NCBI RefSeq assembly: GCF_015751905.1
Contig: NZ_JADOUF010000001.1
Span: forward strand, 868,001-932,000
DNA length: 64,000 nt
Reading direction: 5' to 3'
From: Longispora fulva
GTDB lineage: Bacteria > Actinomycetota > Actinomycetes > Mycobacteriales > Micromonosporaceae
Positions within the stretch are counted from its first letter, which is position 1. Each line of letters starts with the position of its first letter. Shown piece by piece: positions 40,862 to 51,482 of the stretch. A model generated the notes under the pieces. That model did no database searches. It had not been told where the DNA came from and saw only the letters and a program-made list of their open reading frames with translations. A program made the translations under genes and the position numbers.

Positions 40862-42687
40862 CGGTTCTCCTCCTCGATGCGGCGGCCCAGGGCGAGCCCC
40901 CGGAATCTCTCCGCCTCGCCGAAGAACACCCCGTAGCCGTCGGGCCGCAGGCTCGCCAGTTCCTCGTACTCGTCGGCGATCGCGTCGAACAGGTCCGGAC
41001 CGGACCGGACGAACGGGTCCGCGGCCAGCCAGTGCGCCGCCATCAGCCGGGCCACGATCAGTACCCGGTGCGGCTCGTCGGCCGCCCACCGCGACAGCTC
41101 GGCGACCCCGGAGATGTCGGCCGGCCGCCGGCGGCGGTGCGGTGCCAGCGTGATCCGCCGGACCAGGGCGATCCAGTCTGCGGGCGCCTTCGTGTCCAGC
41201 TCGGCCTCGACGGAGCACACGACCGGGCGGAGCCTGCCCAGGGCCAGCTCGTGGAAGCGGGCCGCGTCCGGCCGGGCCTGCGAGCCGTGCAGTGCCAGCA
41301 GCCGGGTGTGGGTCTTCTGCCAGCCGTCAGGGTCGTCGTCGCCGCGTGAGCGCAGCTGGACCAGCAGCAGGGCCCGCAGCCAGGGATGCAGCTGATCCTC
41401 CGCCAGCCAGAACCGTTCACTGAGCAGGGTACGGAGCTGACGGATCTGTCCGGCCGTGGCGTCGCGCAGTGCCGCGTTCAACGACGTCGGAGAGCAGTCC
41501 TCGGCCGCGGCGGCACTGATCAGCGCCGAACGCATCGACTCCGGGAAGTCGTCCAGGATCGTCTCCAGACTCCGCACCGCCGGGGAGTCCGGCAGCAACA
41601 GCCGCTCGGGATCGCCGTTGAGTTCCAGTAGGACGCTGACGGCGCCAGGGAGTCCGCCGGTCACGGCCAGGCCCGACCGGCGCGACAGGCCGGAGCGCTC
41701 GGCCCAGTCGGTGACCTCCCGTGCGGTGAGGTCACGCAACTCGACCGGGCAGAACCACGCGTGGCCCTGGCCGAGCCGGGAGTCGTCCCAGGTCAGTCGG
41801 TCGGGGTCGACCGGGGTCGCCAGGTTGAGGCGGTCGGGCCGGCGCCCGGTGGCCGCGGCCAGCAGCAGCTGGTCGGGTGGTTCGGCACCGACGGCGGACG
41901 CCCGCAGCCGCGCCAGCAGTCGGAGCAGATCGGTGCCGGCTCCGAGGTGGGCGTTGTCGAGCAGCGCGACGCTGGCCACCGTCCGGTCCGGGCCCCGGAA
42001 GACGTTGCCGTAGGCCGAGCGCAGGTCGGCGAGGAAGGCCCGGCCGAGAGCCTCGGTGGCCTCGTCCCGTTCGCGCTGGGTGCCGTCGTGCAGCTGCCGG
42101 TTGAGCTCGACGAGCCGGTCGGCGGCCGGCCCGTCGTCGCCCCACCAGCGTTTGCCGGGCGCCCGCCACAACCGCAGGGTCAGCTCGAAGGCGCTGAGCA
42201 CCGCGTCGGGCACCGGGGCCGGGCCGGGCACCGCCGCCTGGAGCACCTGTCCGAGGAGCTGGCGTACGTCGGGCGGCAGGCGGCGGTAGCGCTTCACGCT
42301 GTCCAGCAGGGTGTGCACGGCCTGCCGGGCGGCGTCCTGGGTCAGCCCGGTCAGGTTGAGTTGCGCGGCGAGCTGCCCGATCAGAAATCTCGGGAACTTG
42401 AGCCGGCCCAGGCCCCGGTGCCCTTCGCTGAGTTGGAAGACGATCGCGCCCAACAGGCCGACGACGGAGTCGTTGCGGCGCGAGTCGAGGTCGAGGAACG
42501 CGCACGGCCAGCCGGACGCCAGCCGGCGCAGCTCGTGCAGCACCGCCGTCTTTCCGCTGCCCCGACGCCCGATGAGCAGCAGCAGCGGCAGGGGGCGGAT
42601 CGGTCGCCGCCGGATGCCCCAGGCGGCGAAGGATTCGAGGATCGACGACCGGCCGTACAAGCGAATGTCAGGGGCCACACTGTCCAT
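40858..42687 (-). CDS. P-loop ATPase (STAND/AAA_16-like) coupled to the binding-fold protein
   Basis: The 609-residue cytoplasmic protein has Walker A (IGRRGSGKT, 39-47) and a Walker-B-like strand (VALLDNAH, about 225). A domain of about 350 residues follows, with winged-helix-like and helical features (LRDLTAREVTDWAERSG, QLHPWLRALLLVQLRSRG in part) as in STAND signalling ATPases. There is no membrane segment. It is translated first and coupled to the membrane-anchored receptor gene. The pair has no obvious permease, kinase or output gene nearby. Function unknown; a switch or scaffold controlled by the receptor is one possibility. Confidence 0.65.
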   Translation of the reverse strand: MDSVAPDIRLYGRSSILESFAAWGIRRRPIRPLPLLLLIGRRGSGKTAVLHELRRLASGWPCAFLDLDSRRNDSVVGLLGAIVFQLSEGHRGLGRLKFPRFLIGQLAAQLNLTGLTQDAARQAVHTLLDSVKRYRRLPPDVRQLLGQVLQAAVPGPAPVPDAVLSAFELTLRLWRAPGKRWWGDDGPAADRLVELNRQLHDGTQRERDEATEALGRAFLADLRSAYGNVFRGPDRTVASVALLDNAHLGAGTDLLRLLARLRASAVGAEPPDQLLLAAATGRRPDRLNLATPVDPDRLTWDDSRLGQGHAWFCPVELRDLTAREVTDWAERSGLSRRSGLAVTGGLPGAVSVLLELNGDPERLLLPDSPAVRSLETILDDFPESMRSALISAAAAEDCSPTSLNAALRDATAGQIRQLRTLLSERFWLAEDQLHPWLRALLLVQLRSRGDDDPDGWQKTHTRLLALHGSQARPDAARFHELALGRLRPVVCSVEAELDTKAPADWIALVRRITLAPHRRRRPADISGVAELSRWAADEPHRVLIVARLMAAHWLAADPFVRSGPDLFDAIADEYEELASLRPDGYGVFFGEAERFRGLALGRRIEEENR

Positions 42688-42741
42688 TGTGGTGATCTAC
42701 GCCACAATCCTGCGCCGGTTGTCGGATTCTGCACTGTCGCG

Positions 42742-43626
42742 TCACCGATGCGGGGGAACCGGCGAGCCGCGTCGCGCATCGGGCGGGACACCGTCACCGG
42801 GAACACCGGCCATCGCCCGCCGCAGAGCCGTCGACGCCGTGTGCGCCACCCGCCGCAGGACCGGCTCGACGCTGGCGAAGCTGAAGGAGGCGCGCGGCCC
42901 GGCCACCCCGATCGCCGCGACCGGACCGCCGGGCGCGCTGTCGATCGTGGTGGCCATCCCGACCTGGTCCTCGGCGTGCTCGCCGTGGTCGTAGGCGACG
43001 CCCCGGGTGCGGATCGACGCCAACTCCACGGTCAGGTCGGCGGGGTCGGTGATGGTCCTGGTCGTGAACGCCGGAAGCGGGGTCGTGCCGAGGACCTGGT
43101 GGATGTCGTGATGGTGGGCCAGCAGCGCCTTGCCCATGGCGGTCGCGTGCGCCGGGGCGTGGTTGGCGAGTTGCGGCCTGCTCGTGCGGGTCTGGAGGTG
43201 TTCGAGGTGGAACACCATCGTGCCGCGCAGGACGGCGAGGCTCGCGGAGTGCCGGGTGTGGTGGAACAGCTCCATGACGTGCGGGGCGAGCACCGTGCGC
43301 AGGAGCGCGTGGGTGGGGGTGGCCGCGGCGTCCAGGAGGCGCCACGTGCGGTCGCTGATGTCGTACAGGTTGCCGTAGCGCACCACCGCGCCCTCGGCCG
43401 CCAGGGCCGTGACCAGGCGGTGCACCGTCGCTTTCGGGAGTTGGAGGAGACGGGACATCTCCGAGATGCCCAGCGGGCGGCCCTCGCGGAGGAGGCAGGT
43501 GGCGAGCCTGATGATCCTGCCGACGATGGAGGTGGTGGCGGTCGCACTGGTGGACACGTAGGGGATAACGACGGGAACGCCTTCCCGACGCGGGTCGGAG
43601 TCCTGAGTGGACTCCGACCCGGACAT
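42742..43626 (-). CDS. IclR family transcriptional regulator
   Basis: The 294-residue protein has an N-terminal winged helix-turn-helix (about 34-95, GISEMSRLLQLPKATVHRLVTAL) and an IclR effector domain (AMGKALLAH, GVAYDHGEHAEDQVGMA, GVAGPRASFSF). The first 30 residues are a non-conserved extension. It begins 3 nt after the stop of the geranyl-diphosphate methyltransferase gene without a clear ribosome site of its own, so it is read as the last gene of the 2-MIB operon. It may control that operon or a linked pathway (inference). Confidence 0.85.
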   Translation of the reverse strand: MSGSESTQDSDPRREGVPVVIPYVSTSATATTSIVGRIIRLATCLLREGRPLGISEMSRLLQLPKATVHRLVTALAAEGAVVRYGNLYDISDRTWRLLDAAATPTHALLRTVLAPHVMELFHHTRHSASLAVLRGTMVFHLEHLQTRTSRPQLANHAPAHATAMGKALLAHHHDIHQVLGTTPLPAFTTRTITDPADLTVELASIRTRGVAYDHGEHAEDQVGMATTIDSAPGGPVAAIGVAGPRASFSFASVEPVLRRVAHTASTALRRAMAGVPGDGVPPDARRGSPVPPHR

Positions 43627-43629
43627 CGG

Positions 43630-44475
43630 TCAGATCCGGTCGGCGACGATCATCAGATAGTGGAAGCTGCCTTCCTTGTACGCCGTGAGGAACGACTCCT
43701 CGACCCCGGTGGCCACCGAGGACCGCGCACGCAGCTCCCAGTACGGGATGGTCAGTGCCGTGAGGTCGATGACCTCGATCGGGGCGAGACTGTTGGCCGC
43801 CATCGCCCGGAAGTACTCACCCCGGGAGTGCACGTTGCACGTGTAGCGCTCGTCGATCTGGATCACCGCCTTGGACCGGCCGCCGGTCAGGTCGTTCCAG
43901 CAACCGGTGACCGTGACGTAGCGCCCGCCGAAGGCCAGGGACCTGGAGTGCTCGGCGAACAGCTCGAACAGGTCGACGTACATCGTCGACTCGTTGTTCC
44001 ACGCCGCACGCACCGAGCCGTCCGGCAGCCCGTTGTCGAGCATGTTGCGGAAGTGGAACCGGACCTGGTCGCCCACGCCGCGCTCAGCAGCCTGGGCGTT
44101 GGCGAAGTCCACCTGCTGCTGGGAGATCGACACCCCGTCGACCTGGCAGCCGAACCGCTGGTTCGCCATGAACGACGTGCCCCCGCGCCCCGACCCGGCG
44201 TCGAGCAGCCGGTCGGCCGGGCCGATGTCACCGAGATTGTCGAGCAGGAACGTGGACTGGGCGCTCTCCAGCCTGTGCAGCTCGGCGATCACCCGCTCCT
44301 CGCTGGGCGCGCTGTCCCCGAGCAGCGTCGGGTCGACGGCGCCGATCCCGTAGTGGTGGTGGAACAGGCCGTCCACCTCGCCGAGGCGGATGTTGACCGG
44401 GTCGCGTTCCTCGTCCCAGTACCGGGCGATCGAACGCTGGTAGGGGGTGCGCAGCACGGTGTCGGTCATGGTCAT
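43630..44475 (-). CDS. gppmt: Geranyl diphosphate 2-C-methyltransferase
   Basis: The 281-residue SAM-dependent enzyme has motif I LLDAGSGRGGTSF (about 90-102), VDGVSISQQQVDFA, FRNMLDNGLPDGSVRAAW and a conserved C-terminal ITxIP-like segment (LTIPYWELRARS). It methylates geranyl diphosphate at C2 to give 2-methyl-GPP, the substrate of 2-methylisoborneol synthase encoded directly upstream. Two in-frame ATGs (44475 and 44469) are available; AGGAGG fits the first. The pairing with the synthase and the encapsulin gene makes the assignment firm. Confidence 0.94.
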   Translation of the reverse strand: MTMTDTVLRTPYQRSIARYWDEERDPVNIRLGEVDGLFHHHYGIGAVDPTLLGDSAPSEERVIAELHRLESAQSTFLLDNLGDIGPADRLLDAGSGRGGTSFMANQRFGCQVDGVSISQQQVDFANAQAAERGVGDQVRFHFRNMLDNGLPDGSVRAAWNNESTMYVDLFELFAEHSRSLAFGGRYVTVTGCWNDLTGGRSKAVIQIDERYTCNVHSRGEYFRAMAANSLAPIEVIDLTALTIPYWELRARSSVATGVEESFLTAYKEGSFHYLMIVADRI

Positions 44476-44494
44476 GATGTCCTCCTCGTACGGA

Positions 44495-45826
44495 TCAGGC
44501 TTCGGAGTGGTACCGGCGGGTGGTGGCGTGCCATTCGCGGCTACCGCCGCACCATGCCCAGGTGTCGGCGAAGAACCGGCGCAGGTTCGGCGTGCCGACC
44601 AGACTGAGCGCGCCCGCCTCGGCGACGAAGCCGCGCATCAGCTCGTTGTGGATCTCGATCGTGCGGCGGATCGCCTCCTTCCGCGTGCAGCCCTCCTCCG
44701 CCACGATGGCCTCGGGCAGGCTGAGGTCGTCGTCGGCCTCCTTGCCGGCGGAGTTCAGGTCGTTGATCAGCACCGCGGCCAGACCGGCCATCGTGAACGC
44801 GCGGCGCACCCTCGGGTGGTAGAACTCCTCGGCCGACAGCTCGTAGCCGGCCAGCGCGTCGACGAGGATCATCGGCGGCAGATAACTGTTGTGGTGGCGG
44901 TGCACGAGGTACTCCCACACCGCCGGCCGCGCGCCGCTGACCCGCCAGCTCGCGTTCTGCCCGAGCGTGGTGAACAGGATCGCCATCTGGTGCTGGAACC
45001 GGCCCATCTGCGCGCCCGTCGTGTACCGGGCGAGGTTGCGCATCCCGGACCGGAAGGCCCGGGCGATCGGCTCGTCACGGACGAAGTCATCGAGCTGGGG
45101 CTGGTAGGCCCCGGGCAGCGCGGCGGGATCGACCATCCCGTAGATCAACCCCAGCCGGGCGCTGGTCAGCCGCGGGTCGGCTCCCATCTCCTCCTCGTCG
45201 AGGTAGTAGTCGTCGGCGGCCCACTCGGCCACGACCACCTGGGTGGCGGCCAACAACCGGTCAGGGTCGTCCACCGCCGGATGGGTGAGCATCATCAGCC
45301 GGCCGAAATTGCAGGACCGCAGGTGGTCGAGCCGACCGGCGTAGATGCCCATCTCCTCGGCCCAGATGACGAGCCGGTCGTTGACCAGCTCGCCGAGCGC
45401 CGGGTCGTCGCGGGCCGGACCGGGGCAGAACAGCTCCGGCAGGTCGTCGTCGCCCTTCGCCGCAGTCGCCCCGGTCGCGGGTTCCGGCTGGTTCGGCCTC
45501 AGCCAGGCGGCCGAGGTGCCCAGGCCGGTCGGCCGGCCGTGGAAGGCCGGGAACGGTATGGCCGTCCCCAGCCCGACCGCGGCCAGGTCGACCACCGGAG
45601 CCGGACCGACCGTGGCCAGGCCGACCGCCGGAGCCAGTCCGGCCGCGGCGAGATCGACCACCGGGGCGGCTCCCACGCCGGCCCCGGCGAGGCCCGCCGT
45701 GGCCGGCGTGGAGTCGCCGAGCAGATCGGCCAGGGTGGCCGACGGTGCCGAGCTGGTGTCGGACAACAGCGCCCGGGCGAGCGCGACCAGACTCTCGGTC
45801 GCGGGCGGGCGGGAAATCACGGGCAA
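44495..45826 (-). CDS. 2-methylisoborneol synthase
   Basis: The 443-residue terpene cyclase has the acidic metal motif DDYYLDEEE (205-213) and the NSE motif NDLNSAGKE (355-363), and it cyclises 2-methyl-GPP to 2-methylisoborneol. The first 120 residues are Ala/Pro-rich, predicted disordered and repetitive: the block APVVDLAAxGL occurs at 54-64 and again at 76-86. In related systems this N-terminal region directs the enzyme into a family 2B encapsulin shell, and a shell gene lies immediately upstream here. The gene sits 33 nt after the shell gene and 19 nt before the methyltransferase. Confidence 0.95.
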   Translation of the reverse strand: MPVISRPPATESLVALARALLSDTSSAPSATLADLLGDSTPATAGLAGAGVGAAPVVDLAAAGLAPAVGLATVGPAPVVDLAAVGLGTAIPFPAFHGRPTGLGTSAAWLRPNQPEPATGATAAKGDDDLPELFCPGPARDDPALGELVNDRLVIWAEEMGIYAGRLDHLRSCNFGRLMMLTHPAVDDPDRLLAATQVVVAEWAADDYYLDEEEMGADPRLTSARLGLIYGMVDPAALPGAYQPQLDDFVRDEPIARAFRSGMRNLARYTTGAQMGRFQHQMAILFTTLGQNASWRVSGARPAVWEYLVHRHHNSYLPPMILVDALAGYELSAEEFYHPRVRRAFTMAGLAAVLINDLNSAGKEADDDLSLPEAIVAEEGCTRKEAIRRTIEIHNELMRGFVAEAGALSLVGTPNLRRFFADTWAWCGGSREWHATTRRYHSEA

Positions 45827-45859
45827 CGGGTACCTCCCTCGTGCGAGCGGCCGGGTCGG

Positions 45860-47263
<1,404 letters not shown>

Positions 47264-47754
47264 GCGTCTCCTCTGGTGTGTGGGTGTTCCGGGAGCTGCC
47301 GCCAGCGATGCGGGCGCGGCGCGAGGCGCGGACATCCCCGGACGTCGATCGTGTGCCGTCCGGCGGGATGCCGCGTTCCACGGGGACAAGTCTCGCCAAG
47401 ATGGCATTTCTCCAGCAACGAGGCGTTCCACGAGACGAAACGCCAGTGGCCGCCCCGAAGCGATCCGGGGCGGCCACACGTTGTGGGGTGGGGCGTCGGA
47501 CCGGCCATGGCGGCCCGCCAACGGTCAGGTCGTGCCGCTCAGCCGGCCGGTCAGCCCGACGGGCACGGCGCCGAACGCGTAGCGGATGGTGCGGGGACGG
47601 CGTTGGGGACCGCCCCCGCACCGGACCACCGTCGCAGTGGCCGCTGCAACGGGGCCGCAACGGCGCTGGCGTGAGACTGCTCTCACCGCGGCCGGGGAAC
47701 GCTTTCCAGCCTCCGGGACTCTGCACGTTCGACGACTCGGAGGGGGGAGCCGCG
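47264..47754. other. Divergent intergenic region with a long perfect hairpin
   Basis: No credible gene lies in this 491-nt gap between the encapsulin and SARP genes. A 12-bp perfect stem (47446-47457 with 47466-47477) with an 8-nt loop looks like a terminator, but neither flanking gene ends here. A smaller inverted repeat GGCGTT/AACGCC lies at 47422-47444. Promoters for both directions must be here; I cannot assign them. Confidence 0.5.
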
Positions 47755-50520
47755 ATGACCGCGTCCGCGCGGTACACGGTGCTGGGCCAGCTGCGCGCGT
47801 TCGACCCGGTGCGGGAGCTGGAGCTCGGCCCCCGCCGGCAACGCAGCGTCTTCGCGCAGCTGCTCCTGCGCGCCAACCGGGTGGTGTCCCGCGACGAGCT
47901 GGTCGACGGGGTGTGGGGCGGCCAACCCCCGCCGAGCGTGACCAACGTGGTGCAGACCTACGTCCGCCGGCTGCGCGGCGTGCTCGAACCCGACCGCCAG
48001 CCCCGCGAGCCGGCCAGGATCCTCACCTCCGTCGACGGCGGCTACCTGCTGCGGGTCGGCGCCGGCCAGCTCGACCTCGACGACTTCGACGGCGACGTGG
48101 CCGCCGCCCGCCGGCTCGGCCGGCTCGGCGACCGGGCCGGGGCGGCCGGCACCCTGCGGACCGCGCTCGACCGCTGGCTGGGCGTCCCGCTCGCGGACGT
48201 CACCGGCCCGTTCGTGGACGTCGAGCGGGCCCGGCTGGAGGAGCACCGGCTCGCAGCCTACGAGGAATGGGCCCAACTGGAGATCGACCTCGGCCGGCAC
48301 TGCGACCTCATCGGCGAGCTGACCTCCGCCGCGGACCGGCACCCGCACCGCGAACGGCTGCTGGAACTGCTGATGCTCGCGCTGTACCGGTCGGGCCGCC
48401 AGACCGAGGCCCTCGCCGCGTACCGTGACGCGCACCGCCGGACCGCCGGCCTCCTCGGCCTGGACCCGGGGCCGGCACTCCAGGAACTGCACCGGTCGAT
48501 CCTCGCCGCCGATCCGGCGCTGATCCCCACGCCCGCCGCGCTCGCCCAGCTGCCCCGCCCGCCCGCCGGGTTCGCCGGCCGGGAAACCGAACTCGCCGGG
48601 CTGGCCGGCGCGGCGGGGCCCGGCGCGCTGACCGTGGTCACCGGGCCGGCCGGCGTGGGCAAGACCGCCCTGGTGCTGCACTGGGCGCACCGGACAGCCG
48701 AGTTTCCCCAGGGCCGGCTCTTCGCCGACCTGCGCGGATTCGACCCGGCCGGCCCGGCGGACCCCGGACCGGTGCTGTACGGCTTCCTGCTCGCCCTCGG
48801 CGTCCCCGCCGAACGGATCCCGGCCGACCCGCACGCCCGGTCGGCGCTGTACAGGTCCCTGCTGGCCGACCGCCGGCTCCTCGTCGTCCTGGACAACGCC
48901 CGCGACGCCCGGCAGGTGCTGCCGCTGCTGCCCGGGGCCGGCGGGTCGGCGACCGTGGTGACCAGCCGCAACCGGCTGGACGCACTGACCGCCCGAGAGG
49001 GCGCCCGGCCGGTCCGGCTCGACGTGCTCGACCTCGCCGACGCACTCGCCCTGCTGGCCGACCCGGTCGGGGCCGACCGGATCGGTGCCGCCCCAGTCGA
49101 CGCGCACGCCCTGGTCGAGCTGTGCGACCGGCTCCCGCTGGCGCTGCGGATCGCCGGCAGCCGGCTCGCCGAACACCCGCGGTGGCCGGTGGGCGCCGTC
49201 GTCGACGAACTGCGCTGCGAGCGGCGTCGCCTGGCGGCCCTCGCCGCCGAGGACGCCGGGGTCGCCGCGACCCTCTCCCTGAGCTACCGGGCCCTACCGG
49301 CCGAGACGGCCCGGCTGTTCCGACTACTGGGCCTGCACCCCGGCGCGGACGTGGACGCGTCGGCGGCCGGCGCGCTGCTCGGCGCGGCCCCAGCAGCCGG
49401 TGCCGCGGCCCTGCACGTGCTGGCCACGGCGCACCTGGTCGAGGAACGGTCCCCGGGACGGTACGCCCGGCACGACCTGGTCCGGCTGTACACCCGCCAG
49501 CTCGCCGCCACCGACCTGACCGCAGACGGGCGGACCCGGGCCACCGCCCGACTCCTCGACTACTACCTGGACACCACCCGCCGCACCCGGGCACACTGGC
49601 GACCCGACCAGCCGTGGCCGCCGGGCCTGGCGGTCGAGCACCCGCCGGCCGAGCCCCGGACGTTCGCCGATCGGGCGGCCATGATGGCCTGGTTCGACGC
49701 CGAGGACCGCACGCCCGGCGCACTGGTCGCCCTCGCCGCCGACGTGGGCGAACACGCCCGCGCCTGGTGGCTGGCCCGCGAACTGTGGCCATTCTTCTAC
49801 GGCCGGCGCAACAGCGCCGAGTGGGCCGACACGCTGCGCACCGGGCTGGCCGCCGCCGGCGCGCTCGACGACGACCGGGGCCGGATGGCGATGCTCGGGC
49901 ACCTCGGCACCGCGCTGAACGACCAGCGGTCCTTCGAGGAGTCCGTCGACTGCCACCGGCGGGCCTCGGCGTTGGCGCACCGGCTCGGTGACCGGGCCGC
50001 GGAGGCCGGCCTGCTGCTGAACCTGGGCGTGACGTACGCGCTGGCGGGCAGGCCGCACGACGCCGCCCGGCAGTACCAGCGGGTGGTGATCGCGGCCCGG
50101 GACCTCGGCGCGGACGCCCTGGCGGGCCGGGCGCTGGCCAACCTGGCGGAGGTGGCGCTGCGCCAGGACCGGCCCAGGGCCGCGTTGACGCACGTCGCCG
50201 ACGCGCTCGCGGCCGCAGGCGAGGACGCGGTGTGGGGCCAGCGCGCCGACCTGCTGCTCTACCGGGGCCAGGCGCACCGGGCACTCGGCGAGCCCGGCCC
50301 GGCCGTCGAGGCGTTCCGGCACACCCTGGACGCGGCCCGGGCCAGCGGTCAGCGCCGCACCGAAGCCGAAGCGCTCTACGAGCTGGGTCTGCTGGAGCCG
50401 GCGGAGCGGGACCGGCACTGGCGGGCGGCGCAGACCTTGGCCGCCGAACTGGGTCTGCCCCTCGCGGCCGAGCTGGCGGCCCGCCTGGCTCCTGACAGGC
50501 CGAGGGGCCTGTTCGGATAG
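47755..50520 (+). CDS. AfsR/SARP family regulator with NB-ARC ATPase and TPR domains
   Basis: The 921-residue protein contains an OmpR-type winged helix (about 15-100, RQRSVFAQLLLRANRVVSRDELVD in part), a bacterial transcriptional activation domain (about 105-255), and an NB-ARC ATPase with Walker A GPAGVGKTAL near 298 and RRLLVVLDNA as Walker B. A C-terminal TPR region follows from about 710. This is the AfsR layout; such proteins activate secondary metabolism, often by binding 11-bp spaced repeats. Start ATG 47755 has GGAGGGGGGAG. It is divergent from the 2-MIB/encapsulin operon and is a good candidate for its activator (inference). Confidence 0.9.
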   Translation: MTASARYTVLGQLRAFDPVRELELGPRRQRSVFAQLLLRANRVVSRDELVDGVWGGQPPPSVTNVVQTYVRRLRGVLEPDRQPREPARILTSVDGGYLLRVGAGQLDLDDFDGDVAAARRLGRLGDRAGAAGTLRTALDRWLGVPLADVTGPFVDVERARLEEHRLAAYEEWAQLEIDLGRHCDLIGELTSAADRHPHRERLLELLMLALYRSGRQTEALAAYRDAHRRTAGLLGLDPGPALQELHRSILAADPALIPTPAALAQLPRPPAGFAGRETELAGLAGAAGPGALTVVTGPAGVGKTALVLHWAHRTAEFPQGRLFADLRGFDPAGPADPGPVLYGFLLALGVPAERIPADPHARSALYRSLLADRRLLVVLDNARDARQVLPLLPGAGGSATVVTSRNRLDALTAREGARPVRLDVLDLADALALLADPVGADRIGAAPVDAHALVELCDRLPLALRIAGSRLAEHPRWPVGAVVDELRCERRRLAALAAEDAGVAATLSLSYRALPAETARLFRLLGLHPGADVDASAAGALLGAAPAAGAAALHVLATAHLVEERSPGRYARHDLVRLYTRQLAATDLTADGRTRATARLLDYYLDTTRRTRAHWRPDQPWPPGLAVEHPPAEPRTFADRAAMMAWFDAEDRTPGALVALAADVGEHARAWWLARELWPFFYGRRNSAEWADTLRTGLAAAGALDDDRGRMAMLGHLGTALNDQRSFEESVDCHRRASALAHRLGDRAAEAGLLLNLGVTYALAGRPHDAARQYQRVVIAARDLGADALAGRALANLAEVALRQDRPRAALTHVADALAAAGEDAVWGQRADLLLYRGQAHRALGEPGPAVEAFRHTLDAARASGQRRTEAEALYELGLLEPAERDRHWRAAQTLAAELGLPLAAELAARLAPDRPRGLFG

Positions 50521-50663
50521 ACCAGCGGGGCTACCATGCCTCGCGCTGGGCGGGGTCGCTGCCGGAGATGAGAACGCCGTCCCTGTAGAACTCTGGTACG
50601 AACACGTTCCGGGGATGCTCTGGAACGGTTCCAGTCAGTCAGGGGTGAGCGTTCCGGCGGACG

Positions 50664-51482
50664 TCACAGACCACTGAAGGTGGCATAGGCGATGGCTTTG
50701 TCGTCGTGGCGTTTGCTCCTGTGCCAGCGGCTGCCGTCTGGGTCGCTTTCCTCAGCTGCGTGGACCGCGTCGATGAGGGAGCGTGCTCCGCTCGTCTGGA
50801 TCAGTTCGCGGGCGGCTTCCCAGGAGCCCGGTTGGCCGTGGCGGTCAATGCCGTCCGTCGCACCGTCTGAAGCGAGGAGGACGGCGGATACCTGATCGGA
50901 TCTCCAACTGCGTCGAACGGCCTGATAGGCGGCTTCTGGCACTGCCTCGGCGATCCAGTAGCCGTCTGGCGTGTTGCGTGCCTGCCGTTCTGCTCGTTGA
51001 AGCTCGGCCATGAGCTGAACATGTCGGTCGTCGTAGCCGTTGCCCGCGAGGAAATGGCGGTTGATGGCCTCTCGCTGTTCCGTGGCGACGGCCGCTAACC
51101 GATTATCTGAGAGCACTTCGACAGATCCATCTTTCAGGTACACCACGGCGGCACTGTCGCCCAGGATGAGCACGTCAAGCGTGCCTGCTGTCCAACGCGC
51201 CAAGGTCACGGTGCTCGATGGTGCCCGCTGCGGCTGGAGTTCGGCCTCCATGGCCAGTGACGCAATTGCGTTTGCCACGATGTCAGCCAGGTCCCCGCTG
51301 TCCAGTTGATCGGCGATGCGCTTGCCCAGTTGTCCGGCATACCAGCCGCCGTCTGGCACGGATGGGTCAAAGGACGACGCGCCGTCCAGGAGCACGAGCC
51401 CTGATGAGGTCTCGAAAACGTGGTCCTGACAACGGCTGGTTGATCCGCTGCGGACCGCTATGTGTGTGCGCGTGGAGGGCAC
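50664..51482 (-). CDS. PP2C-like protein phosphatase
   Basis: The 272-residue protein has PP2C motifs: VLLDGASSFD, TVTLARWTAGTLDVLILGDS, AVLLASDGATDG and HDDKAIAYATF, with Asp residues in the metal positions. The early motif is DGASSF instead of DGMGG, so activity on phosphoproteins is likely but atypical. I chose the GTG at 51482 (preceded by GGGAAG); an ATG at 51509 would overlap the upstream gene by 52 nt. A broken copy of its last third lies at 20901-21078 in the opposite orientation. It ends the GntR-island operon. Confidence 0.7.
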   Translation of the reverse strand: MPSTRTHIAVRSGSTSRCQDHVFETSSGLVLLDGASSFDPSVPDGGWYAGQLGKRIADQLDSGDLADIVANAIASLAMEAELQPQRAPSSTVTLARWTAGTLDVLILGDSAAVVYLKDGSVEVLSDNRLAAVATEQREAINRHFLAGNGYDDRHVQLMAELQRAERQARNTPDGYWIAEAVPEAAYQAVRRSWRSDQVSAVLLASDGATDGIDRHGQPGSWEAARELIQTSGARSLIDAVHAAEESDPDGSRWHRSKRHDDKAIAYATFSGL

